Shown here: positions 54,691-64,000 of the stretch, one piece after another | Numbering within the stretch: the first letter of the stretch is position 1 | How the letters are laid out: every line of letters begins with the position of its first letter | NCBI RefSeq assembly: GCF_047948215.1 | Contig: NC_134456.1 | Span: 59,287,029-59,351,028 of the forward strand | DNA from: Lycorma delicatula | Taxonomy: Eukaryota > Arthropoda > Insecta > Hemiptera > Fulgoridae | Length of the DNA stretch: 64,000 bases | Direction of reading: 5' to 3' | The notes under the pieces: generated by a model | What the model saw: only the letters and a program-made list of their open reading frames with translations | Told to the model about the DNA's origin: nothing | Database searches by the model: none | Position numbers and translations under genes: made by a program

Positions 54691-56112
54691 TTAAGTGACA
54701 AGCTTCATGTGATTTGTTTATGTTTAAGTTGGTGCAAGCTTAGTTCTAAATGTTACTAGTGATACTAATCACCTAGGGCTACCAGCAAAATTGAAAAATT
54801 CTTTATTTCCTAGATGCCCCATTTAAGATGTTTTCCCTTTTTTTACCTTCCATTCAAATCTACAATGTCATTATTAGGTTTCTTTAACTTCATTATGAGC
54901 ATCAGCTTTTCATTAATAATGTCATAAAAGCTTGAATTTCATATATTTTTACCAAACTAAAATATGAAATTTGGGTAATATTGTTAACATTATGTATTTT
55001 GCATTAAGTTTACTTGAAGTATGATGATTGCTTCCATATTGGAATTGTTTACTAGCTTATATTACAGGTATTAATGGCAAGCAACAATTTGAAGGATTTT
55101 TATGAAAGAATCATGTGTGATATGCTACCACCAGTGAAATGTCACAAAATATTAATTCAAATTGGGGTCTCAGTGTATCTTGGTGCTGTTTATTCCACAA
55201 TTTTGCACTAACAAATTTTTCAATGGTATGTTCACACATATCTCTCTGGAACCACCAAGTAATACTTATGATTGGCTTTGATACAAAATATACTTGTTTC
55301 CTGTGCATAAAACAAATGCTCATCATGGATCAGAATAAATAATAAATCTCTCCTTAATTACACACATATACATGAATAAAAGTATAAGATATTTCTTGTT
55401 TCTTCAGATGATAATAAATCATGAATTTTCATTTTACTCAATAGTCATTATATAAAATATTACAATGATAATGAATAACACACTAAACTAAATATATTCA
55501 GTTAATTGTAAGTTTTATCTTAAATTAAAGGTCATGTCAATTAATTTATGATAAAAATAAATTAATTATAAAAGCAAACTGATTAAATGAAGTGCACTAA
55601 AACTGTCTGATATAAAACAGTGTGTCCCCTCTATTAACATATAAGAATGAAAATTCTGCCACACCAATCTCAACTCTGTATTAGAAAAGATATTGACTTT
55701 TTATTGAATCTTGATAAGTGCAACCATTAAACATCATGAATTACTTTATTTGGCTGCTTTATCTGCTTACACAATCAGCAAAATCACAACCACCAGCAGC
55801 TAAACATCTTCACCTTTATCCATACAGCAAATATGGATAGTTGTCATGGCAAGTATGGCAATTTTTTAAGTATGGTAAGGTCCTACAAAGAAGGGTCACT
55901 AGTTCTCAGAGTATAGAGATTTATTCTGGTATTTTGATGCCTCAATACATTCAAAAAGAAATGGCTAAAGTGATGAGAGAGAGTGAAGTCAAATTATGAG
56001 AGAGCCAAGATTCATCAAGGTGTGAAATGTTGGAATAAGTTGTAAGAATAAATAAACCAAAAACTATTACTCCAATATGTTCTATGGACATAATAAAAAA
56101 TAAAAAGTTTAT
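54691..56112. other. POP7 intron, unassigned part
   Basis: AT-rich, no coding remnant recognised. Overlapping frames on both strands at 55111-55342 are mirror artefacts. Confidence 0.45.
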
Positions 56113-56600
56113 AATTCATTATAAATGCACCATTAGAACATTTTAGGCTGTTGAAATTTTTTTTTTCGTCATTAGGTGGATTGTATGGGTTGCAATGTTG
56201 TAACATCATAAATTGTGTTTCAGAATATGGAACAAGTTTATTCTTCATGTTTAAATGATTTTGAGCTACAAAACACTTAATCTATAATTTTAACAATTTT
56301 TTTCATAAGGGTGGTTATTAAGGGTTCAAACGTTGCAATAAATCATAAATTACATTATCATCAGTAAAGTGATTTTAATTCATTATAAATGCACCATTAA
56401 AACATTTCAAACAGTTGAAAACTAACTTTTTTTTTTTAATTTGATTATAAGGGGTGGTTTCTAAGGGTTGAAACATAGTAAAACATTATATTCTACAACA
56501 TAAAAGAATGTTTATTCTACATATTTAAACATGATTTCAATCTAAGAAACATTTAAATTTATGGTTTTTGAATTTTTTTAACAAGTGGTAAGTTTTCACC
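56113..56600. repeat. degenerate ~265-bp tandem repeat
   Basis: AATTCATTATAAATGCACCA starts one unit at 56113 and another at 56377. Both continue through an 'ACATTT..GTTGAAA' block, and inside them 'GGGTGG(T)T....AAGGGTT' recurs at about 56178, 56305 and 56450. Each unit also contains a GTTTATTCT(A/T)CAT block followed by AAACA(C)TTAA. About 1.9 units are present, roughly 70-75% identical. Confidence 0.6.
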
Positions 56601-56755
56601 CCCAAAAAATAAAAAGCACACATCAGGAACATATAACTTTTGAAGCAGAGGGTTAGATAAGCTTAATTACAAATTTTCAAGAAAAACACAATGTTGTCCA
56701 AAAGAACTTTGAGGTAATACTCTATTTTTACCGTCAAACACTGGACTACATGATA

Positions 56756-57560
56756 AACTAGCCAGTCTCCCGATTACCCACTTTAGGTTCTTTTTTCTCT
56801 CACTACATCACACAATTGCTTCAACACTTGCAGATAGTATATTGGTTCATTGTAGTGTCCTGAAAAACAAATTCGAAGTGAACAACTCCTTTGATGTCGA
56901 AAAACAAATCATCATGGATTTCTCATTTCATTTCACTTGTTTTTTTTTTTTTTGTCTGGGCAATGAAGCTGTCTTCCCTGGCTGGACTGCTGTTTTGTTT
57001 CAGAATCATAGCCATAACACCAGGATTCATCCCCTACTTTTGACAAAAAATCCAAGTTAGTTTGTGCTTGTTCTTTCAATTCCTGACATACTCTCAGACA
57101 GTCCTTCTTCTGGTCATTGGAAAGCAGTTGTGGAATAAACTTTGCTGCAACATGTCTCATGTTCAAATCTTCGGTTAGGATTCTATGGCATAAAAAAACC
57201 AGGAAATTTCAGTTATTTCCTTCAATTCATTGACTGTTCAGCAATAATCAAACATGTTGGCATCATGGACTTTTTGAACATTTTTATCTGTTTGTTTGGA
57301 TATTGAGGGACAACCTAAATAGCATTCATCTTCAAGTGACATTTGGCCACTTTTGAACCAGGCAAACCACTCGTAAATTCTTGCCTGGCTTACAGCTTCC
57401 TTCCCATAAGCTTCCCAAAGCACTGAAACTGTTTCTGCTGCTGTTTTCTCTAAAGGAAATAGAATTTGATGTTGGCACGTTGCTCCTTAAGTTTGCCATT
57501 GCAAAATCACTGACAGGGTTGGGAGGGGGTTAAGAAAACAATCATTCTGTCTGCTGTGAT
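56756..57560 (-). pseudogene. mariner transposase N-terminal half, 3'-truncated
   Basis: From 57423 down the minus strand reads MLWEAYGKEAVSQARIYEWF, AWFKSGQMSLEDECYLGCPS (helix-turn-helix and linker), then NMRHVAAKFIPQLLSNDQKK, CLRVCQELKEQAQTNLDFLS, a 'GDESWCYGYDSETKQQSSQG' segment (first catalytic Asp, GDES) and KSMMICFSTSKEL. The second and third catalytic regions are absent; the text fades near 56756. Frameshifts lie at about 57240 and 56945. This is a third mariner lineage in the window, by protein wording. It lies in the POP7 intron. Confidence 0.75.
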
Positions 57561-57639
57561 GGTTTGTCATGAACACTACAAAACAGTTATTGTTAATTTT
57601 TTGAAAATGTTATAATAGAATAAACAATTAAAAGCCACA

Positions 57640-58756
57640 ACACAATAGCATTTATTGAATTCAAAAAAAACATATGAATCCATAGACAAAGAAATACTAC
57701 TACAAAAGATGAATGAATATGGGGTAGATAACAAAACTACCAAACTCACAGAGCTAACCCTCATAAACACAATATCAAAATTTAAATTCAGAGGACACCT
57801 AAATATTCCCTTTGAAATTAAAACAGGTTTAAGACAAGGAGCTGGACTATCTCACAACCTCATTCTGGACACAATACTAAACACCTTCTGGGAAAAGAAA
57901 GAACAAGGAATAAGGATAAAGACAAAAACAGCAGAACCCAAGTCAGGTGTCTGGCTTTTGTGGATGACCTGGGCTTTGCTAGCAGAAATAGAGGAAGAAC
58001 CAATTCAAGAGGTATAGGTTTTAAAACAGGTGGTTGAGAGAGCAGGCCTACAAAAATCCTTTGAAAAATCAGATATAATGCCTAGCATCAAAAATTAACC
58101 CAAAAATAAAATTAACATAGAATACAGTAAATCTTAATGGTGCTTAGTTTCAAATATCTACAGGAAACAATAAAATACAAAAGTACAGATAGAACAGCAA
58201 TAGAAGAGGGAAGAAACAAATTGGATAAATTATGTTTTCCTGACATCCACAAAAAAAACTTTCAAAAATGGTCAAACTCAGAGAAACGTTACATCTTACC
58301 AACCTGGAACCATTAAAGAAAATAGAAAACACTGAGAACAATCGTAGGAGTCAAGAAAACAACAGGATACATACTGAAATCCAACCAACAACTATATGAA
58401 GAAATACAGGTTATTGAAAAAGTGATAAAAAGACTCCTGGGCCATATATAAAAATGGATGAACAGAGACTAAAAATATTCAATTAACTCTGGGAACAAAG
58501 GAACAACCATAGGTACCTACAACACAACCTAGGAATCCAAAAACAGGGAAAGAAAGATAGAAAGCTAATCAGACAAAAGATACATGAAGTTGAGTTTGAA
58601 ACTGTGAAGAAATAAAAGACTCAACAAAAGTGAAATGGTTGGAAGAGAAAGACCAACACAGAAAGAATGAATGGATACTGGAAGAAAAGAAAAAAGAAAC
58701 TAGAAGAAATTATACTTTTGTGATCCTTAGTTGGCCTAACTGCAAAAAAATATATA
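57640..58756 (+). mobile_element. 5'-truncated LINE, RT palm to 3' end
   Basis: The plus strand begins inside RT block A (KKTYESIDKEILLQKMNEYG, normally 'KKAYDSIDRE'). It passes LNIPFEIKTGLRQGAGL (block B, GLRQG), then in the next frame CLAFVDDLGFA (YxDD box as FVDD at about 57950). Then come thumb segments, PTLLYGIESL-like text, a decayed 'RRLGFYGHIxRM' motif near 58430-58450, and a tail ending near GTTGGCCTAACTGCAAAAAA at 58756. Frameshifts are frequent. It is in the POP7 intron, opposite in orientation to the gene. Confidence 0.75.
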
Positions 58757-58841
58757 GTAACTCAGTTTATTTAAAAATCTAATTAATATATAATTAAAAC
58801 AATTCAAATTTTTAAAACATTATTTTGGTTTTTACACTTAC
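58757..58841. other. POP7 intron, 5' end
   Basis: The donor GTAAGT begins at 58841 on the minus strand. The LINE inserted less than 100 bp from this splice site. Confidence 0.8.
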
Positions 58842-59010
58842 CAATAACATCGACTGTATTAGTAGTTGTGGCAACATCAAATGTACCCATTAAATGCTCA
58901 TGTAACTGTAAAGCTAAGTTAATTGCTTTAGGAATTGCAGCACCCAAACTATGGATTATTATCTCAGTCTCACCATCATCAATCAACTTCATACATTGGG
59001 AAAATTGACC
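58842..59010 (-). CDS. POP7: POP7 (Rpp20) central coding exon
   Basis: The acceptor TTGTTTTTAG precedes 59010 and the donor GTAAGTG follows 58842. The exon reads GQFSQCMKLIDDGETEIIIH, SLGAAIPKAINLALQLHEHL and MGTFDVATTTNTVDVI, and the last G joins the next exon. This matches the core of Rpp20 ('IHGLGxAINRAINIALQLQ', then 'GSLQVAANTSTVELVDELEP'), the Alba-type fold. Together with the terminal exon it covers 89 of an expected ~140 residues. The N-terminal exon, which should encode a 'RLPRRPNDIYV' motif, was not found between 59011 and 64000; it may lie to the right of the window. ATG 58992 is therefore internal and not the start. Confidence 0.9.
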
Positions 59011-61637
59011 CTAAAAACAAACCAGTTTTCACAATATTAATAAAATTAAAAATAATTATTAGACTTCATTGCATATATCAGTAATGGAATAAAACCTTTA
59101 TAACAGTTGGTAGAATAAATTACCTAGCTATATAATAGGTTTATGTCAAGGTGTGTAAACATGCCAATCTGGATTCCAAAGAAATAGTGTTCTTTTAACA
59201 ATTATGGCAAAAAAATAATTAAATTAAAAAAAATAACATATTTCACTTTAATTAATTATATACATTAAACAATTTTAACTAAGTTCTAAATGCAATTAAA
59301 ATACAACTGGAATAGTTAGGGCATATTTTTTAATTTTTCCACGAAAAATAGACAGTTACTTTATGGTTACCTACAGTTATAGTTACTTTATGGCATGGGT
59401 TTTGTAACATAAGAAATAGAATTAAAACCCAAAATCTTCTACTTTTAAGTAGAACTGCACCAAACCTTTTGTTTCTATTTAAGAAGTTAACAAATATCAA
59501 TAGAAATTCCATAACCCATTTCACTAAAGAGTGAAACAGTATAATGATACTGTTTCACTCTTTAGAAGTGGCTAAAAGGGAAACACCAATATTTTTTTAA
59601 ATTCAGTAATTTGCAAAGAAAAATTCTAATCTTTCATAAATTGCATAGCAAAATGTAACAACTATGAAATCAATCTCTAATCCAACTTCCCTCTCCAAGG
59701 GAAATTCCAAATGCATTTCCATAGAATGTTGGTGCTTCATCTGTCCTGAAATTCAAGCTTCCATCACTAGTTTCAAAAAAAAAAAAAGAGTGGAACTTTA
59801 ATTATATTTATTCCTTCTAGAGATGATTGTTTAAGGCTAATTTCTAAAGTTGAAGTAAATATTCCTAAAAAGATTATTACATTATTGTTTCTAACAAATT
59901 TCAACGCTGTGAGTATTTCAAAAAATGGGTTTGACCCTCTATGTCCCTCAAAATGAAAAATTGCTGCACAGCATTAATTTACTACCTACAAGAGATATCA
60001 AGCATAGTTTCAAGTTTCCAGTTCTTCCAGTCCCAGCAGTCCTTTTTTAATATATATTTAATTCATCCCTTAATTGAAGTAAAATAATTATTACTTTTCC
60101 TAAAGTGAAATACTTTTCTTTCAAATTAAAAAAAAAAAAATTGTAGATAAAAGTAACTATTTAAAAAAAAATAATCATATCACACCTACAATCACAAATT
60201 GTCTCCACTGTTGTATAGTTTATATATGAAACATTCAATTTAAATTTTTGAAAGTTGGACCTATACAAAAAAAATGCTGTGAAACCTAATAAAAATATGA
60301 TATTGTACTGAAATTCTTGGTAAAAATTATAGAGCAAAAATTGGTAGTTTTGTATTGTTTTTGATCTGAAAAATTTATGAGAAAATATTTTCAGAAATAA
60401 CTCTTTTTCTCAGTAACTTTTTGTTTTGTTTAGGGGCACTCAATGACAAATCATCCAGTAATTAATTTCTTGACTCATATCTTAAATTCTAATGAATTTT
60501 TTATTTATAGTTTATCTTATACGATACACTAAAACAAATGTTAGAAATTTTCAGTTTGTAGTTTTTTAATGAATTTTCAAAACCAACAAAAAATTTGTAA
60601 AACTGTTAACTAAAGATAAAAAAGGAGCTCTATAACCATTGGTTCTAAAGAGTTCTGATATAGGTTGCTGTAAGACATTTTTAAAGTACTTTTGTTGATA
60701 ACCTACTTATAAAACCTTGTGACCCTTTTGATGACTTTCATTTTTTAAATCTCAAAAACACCACCTCTTTGAAATTTAAAAAAAAAAAAATGTTGTTCAA
60801 TAAATGACCTACATATACAAATTTTGATGATATAAAAACAATGGGTTAATAAGAAAATAATTGGTCAGTGATATAATGCATATGCAATCTGTTAAGACAA
60901 CCTTGGTTGTTTTTTTATATGCATGTATTCCAAAGTTTCTTTAATAGGTTTTTTTCTAAAGCCTCTTTCAGATAAAATTATTATCTCCAGAATGTTTAAT
61001 CCAATGATAAGTCACGAATGACAATAAGTCATTCAGAAAGTTCTTGGCCAAACACAGAGATGACACAAACATCACCATATGACTGATATTTACAAAGTAT
61101 GATCCTTCTGATGGCAAGCTATGAAAGATGTGTTTAGCTGCTTGTTTATGGCATGTGAGTAAGAATTTGTAACATTTACTGGAAAACTGAAGTTTGAGCA
61201 GCTATAAAGTACTTTTACATTACAAAGTTTAAACTCATTGACCATAAAAAAAAAGAGGTAGATTCTACTTTAAAAGAATCTTTCCCTTTATTTTTGATGG
61301 TAAAAAAATGGGATGCTAAATTTAAATTTTGTTATAGACGTATTCAAGATGATGAATGCATGGGATACCCAAAAACCACTATGAAAAAAAATTATCACAA
61401 AAACCTACAATATCATATTAAATGATCACTAACTGAAATATATGTGAGCTTGCAAACACACAACTATCTTAATAGACCACTACATTTTGTATAATGTAAT
61501 GGAAACATTTTACATAATGTTTTGGGCATGAAAAAGCTTTCTGCTCAATGGGTGCCACGTTTGTTAACAGTCAACCAAAATCGTATTTGATTGAACAGTT
61601 CTCAAGGCTGTTTAGACTTAAACACAATATTACTCAT
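59011..61637. other. non-coding, probably another POP7 intron
   Basis: AT-rich with several A or T homopolymers (60128-60140, 60780-60790). I looked for the missing POP7 first exon on the minus strand and did not find it. It contains the hairpin at 59524-59565. Confidence 0.4.
59524..59565. repeat. perfect 19-bp hairpin with 4-nt loop
   Basis: CTAAAGAGTGAAACAGTAT (59524-59542), loop AATG, exact reverse complement (59547-59565). Confidence 0.8.
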
Positions 61638-64000
61638 TTTTTTTTTATCGTCTATGACTGCACTGCATCACTTTAGTCATTCGTCTATTATCCAAGTTTT
61701 ATCTTGTCTATAGTGTCCTCTGGTGTGAGGTCAATTTCCTTCAGATCTTCTTTTATATCTCTGATCCATCTTCTGCATCCTGTCTTGGTGTTTTTAAAGT
61801 TGAAATTGTACTGTACCAGCTGTTTCAGAAGTCTCAAATCTTGCATCCTCATGAAGTGTCCAAAGAATCCTAGTCTCCTGTTACGCATGGTATCAGTGAT
61901 GGGTTCTAACTCTTTGTACATGACTTTGTGGGCATGATCCACCACTGCCTGTCTCTTTGGTACTTTTTGTTGATGCAGGTTCTTCCAGTTCTTCTTTTGA
62001 TTTTCTGGAGTCTGTTGGTCTTTGATAGTTCATTCTGAAGAATGTTTCTGTTGCATATGCAACTTCCGGTTTTATAATTGTAATGTAGTGTCTTTTTGTG
62101 TTTATGGATAGGAATTTTTACTGTAAGCATACCAGGTTAATTTTTGTGCTTTAGCAAGTTTGTTTACTCTTGTTTGGATTGAAGTTGTTTTTGTTTAGAT
62201 TGTTGTTACATTTCTCTGAGGTATTTAAACACTTTAATGTTTATTTCTTTTAATTGTGTTGGTTTTTGGGGTATAATTTCTGTCATTTTGAATGATATTT
62301 TAAGCAAAATTTTATTTACAATGTTTTGAAGTTCTAACATCAGTGTTTTAGCTTCATTGATCTTGTTTGTTAGCAGTGCCAAGTCATCTGTAAAACAATG
62401 GCACTTTTGATTTTTTGGCCTATTTTTATTTTTGGGGGCATTTTTGAGCTATTCCTTCATTACCATTTCTAGAGTGCAGTTGAATAGTAGTGGCGAGAGT
62501 CCATTGCCTTCGCATAGTCCTGTCTTGAACTTAAATGGTTCCAAGAGTTCGCTTCTGAATTTCACTTTTGACTTAGTATTTGTGAGGATCAGTTTTACCA
62601 CGTTCATTAATTTGGGATGTAGTACGGGGTATCTTAGAATTTTTAGTAGGGATTCTCTGTGGATGCAATCATATGCTTTCTTGAAGTCTACAAATGTTAT
62701 TAGTATATCACTGTTTCTTTTTCTGTAGTAATTTCCTAGATGTTTGGGTCTATTTTTTTATGCAGGTGGATGAGGGCTGTCATCCAGTGGTTCTGGTAGT
62801 TCTTCTTTGAACCAATGTTAACAAGCTGTTGATGATGGGCGATTTTTGGTTTTCAGCCTGTTTCCACATCTCTAGAAAGATCTGATACTCTCCTGCTACT
62901 TTATAATTCTTCATTTCACCCATTTCTTGGTAGACTTCTTTCATTGTGGAAGGATTGATGTTTTCTGGTGGTACTGTTGTTGGGATGCTGGTGTCGAAGT
63001 TTAGGAGTTCTGTCGGTTCTTCGCAATTTAGAAGTTTATTGAAATATTTAGCTTAGATTTTCGTGTTTTCTTTATTGTTATGGGCCAGATTATGGGTTTT
63101 ATCGTTCATTAGTAGGATTGGGTTTTGTATTTTTGAAGTTTTGTGGTAACAAACTTAAAAATTGGGTTTTGTGGTCCCTCAACTGAGTTTTGTTGAATTT
63201 TTTTCCTATTTATTTCAATGTGTCTTTATATGGCGTGACTTTATAATTTTCCTTAGGGTTTAGGTGGTATCTTTTCTTTGCCTCACTAGATTTTGAAAGG
63301 ATGCTTCTGATTTTTGGGATTGGTGTAATAGCCATGCTTGATATCTCTTCTCCACTGTTTTGTCACATTCACTGTTCCATCATTGATGCTTTTTAGGGGG
63401 TTTTATTGGAGGCAATTCTTCTGTGATCTGTTTAAGGTTGTTGACTAGGTCTTCAAGTTTATCCGTGATTGTTATTTCTTTGGTTGCTTTTTGGTAATTT
63501 TCATTCTTGATTAGTTGAGTAAGTAAACTTTTCTTTTAGTTTTAGGGGCTTGGCTTTGCTCCTTCCTTTGGAAAGTGAATTTAATTTTAATTTAGACTAC
63601 TTAGTGATAAGAGCCTGTGTCTACTTCTTGGAGGACTTGTACGCTGTAGATCTTTTTGTACATGAAGACATGATCTAGTTGTCATTCTCCTTTAGTGTAG
63701 TCAGAGTGTTTCTAGGTTTTGAGGTTTTCATCTTAAAATAAGTGGATTTCAAGATTAGGTTGTGATTTCTGCAGAGACCAATGAGTCTCAGTCAGTTTTC
63801 ATTTGTTATTTTTTGGGCATGCCATTTTCCAATAATGTTGTAGTGTCTTTTTTCTCTGTCTATTTGAGGGTTAAAAGTTACTGATTGTTTGTTTAATGTG
63901 ATTTTTGGGGATATTATTTATAGCCTGGTCAAATAGGTCTCAGAACTTTTCTGTTTCTTTAAAGTCTTTTAGAGATCTGTTTTTATTATTGAGGGTGAGA
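61638..64000 (-). mobile_element. LINE, RT and 3' end, cut by the window edge
   Basis: Minus strand from the right edge, with frameshifts: endonuclease and linker text, then NNLKQITEELPPIKPPKK near 63400, NPILLMNDKTHNLAHNNKEN near 63100, RT block A ILITFVDFKKAYDCIHRESL near 62670, FKTGLCEGNGLSPLLFNCTL (block B) near 62500, a FTDDLALLTN box near 62390, then the C-terminal ELEPITDTMRNRRLGFFGHF, MRMQDLRLLKQL and TGCRRWIRDIKEDLKEIDLT (61688-61945). The 3' end is GCAGTCATAGACGATAAAAA at 61638. The FTDD box (usually FADD) and many breaks show it is inactive. It is related in type to the remnants at 18950 and 57640. Confidence 0.8.

Noticed and set aside
58804..58992. ATG at 58992 as the start and 58804 as the end of a protein
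   Set aside because: The sequence extends upstream to an acceptor at 59010 and is spliced at GTAAGT 58841; the tail KCKNQNNVLKI is intron.
59330..59524. Minus-strand 64-codon frame as POP7 exon 1
   Set aside because: It lacks the expected 'RLPRRPNDIYV' motif and any donor in the right phase.
62432..62728. Plus-strand 98-codon frame
   Set aside because: It is the antisense of the RT palm of the minus-strand LINE at 61638-64000.
1..64000. CRISPR array, bacterial operon, rRNA or integrated bacterial DNA
   Set aside because: No regularly spaced identical repeats, no dense intron-free gene runs and no rRNA-like sequence were seen; splice sites and SINE/LINE content are eukaryotic.

Overview
This 64 kb window is AT-rich insect nuclear DNA. 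Genes are sparse, exons are small and introns are long, and about half of the sequence can be recognised as transposon remains. The transposon set points to an insect, most likely a hemipteran: a tRNA-derived SINE with an AAATCAGCTGATTTGG-type core, RTE-like, Jockey-like and R1-like LINEs, several mariner lineages and IS630/Tc1-type transposases. The hemipteran guess rests on memory of similar SINEs and is not proven.

Host genes, all on the minus strand. (1) The strongest result is at 52344-59010: the last two coding exons of POP7/Rpp20 (RNase P/MRP protein p20), separated by a 5973-bp intron full of transposons, followed after only 16 nt by an intact one-exon TMEM203 gene. This looks like a dicistronic transcription unit. 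(2) At 7593-10411 six short exons, all with GT-AG boundaries and compatible phases, encode the last 180 residues of a multi-pass membrane protein that I could not name. (3) At 2189-2788 there is a signal-peptide exon plus a TM exon of a membrane protein whose remainder lies off the left edge; it faintly resembles PRRT3/4. A CpG-richer block at 15133-15420 with a minus-strand splice donor may be a first exon and promoter.

Mobile DNA, left to right: RTE-like LINE pieces (3325-3589, 10548-12050, 14297-14348); mariner-related transposase ruins (4841-5960); an inverted SINE pair (6834-7230); a 328/332-bp direct repeat pair (12585, 17649); a LINE endonuclease/RT remnant (18950-20330); an inverted LINE RT fragment (22200-23220); a Jockey-like LINE (23240-27046) split by a 2258-bp solo LTR with 5-bp target duplications (24312-26569) and then hit at its 3' end by a SINE (27047-27363); a fold-back element (27873-28365); two IS630/Tc1-type transposase pseudogenes (29655-30623 plus, 34991-36100 minus); an almost complete but decayed R1-like LINE (30780-34375); a mariner with both terminal repeats (38837-40108); an 880-bp internally deleted mariner (44475-45354); a SINE with perfect 16-bp target duplications (45611-45895); a decayed multicopy insect protein family (47986-49460); further mariner-type ruins (49870-50570, 53640-54690, 56756-57560); and two related LINEs (57640-58756, 61638-64000).

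Small structural oddities include four short perfect hairpins or palindromes (6553, 42718, 52026, 59524) and a degenerate ~265-bp tandem repeat (56113). Nothing resembles a CRISPR array, rRNA or a bacterial-type operon. No intact transposase or reverse transcriptase was found; every mobile-element coding region is broken.
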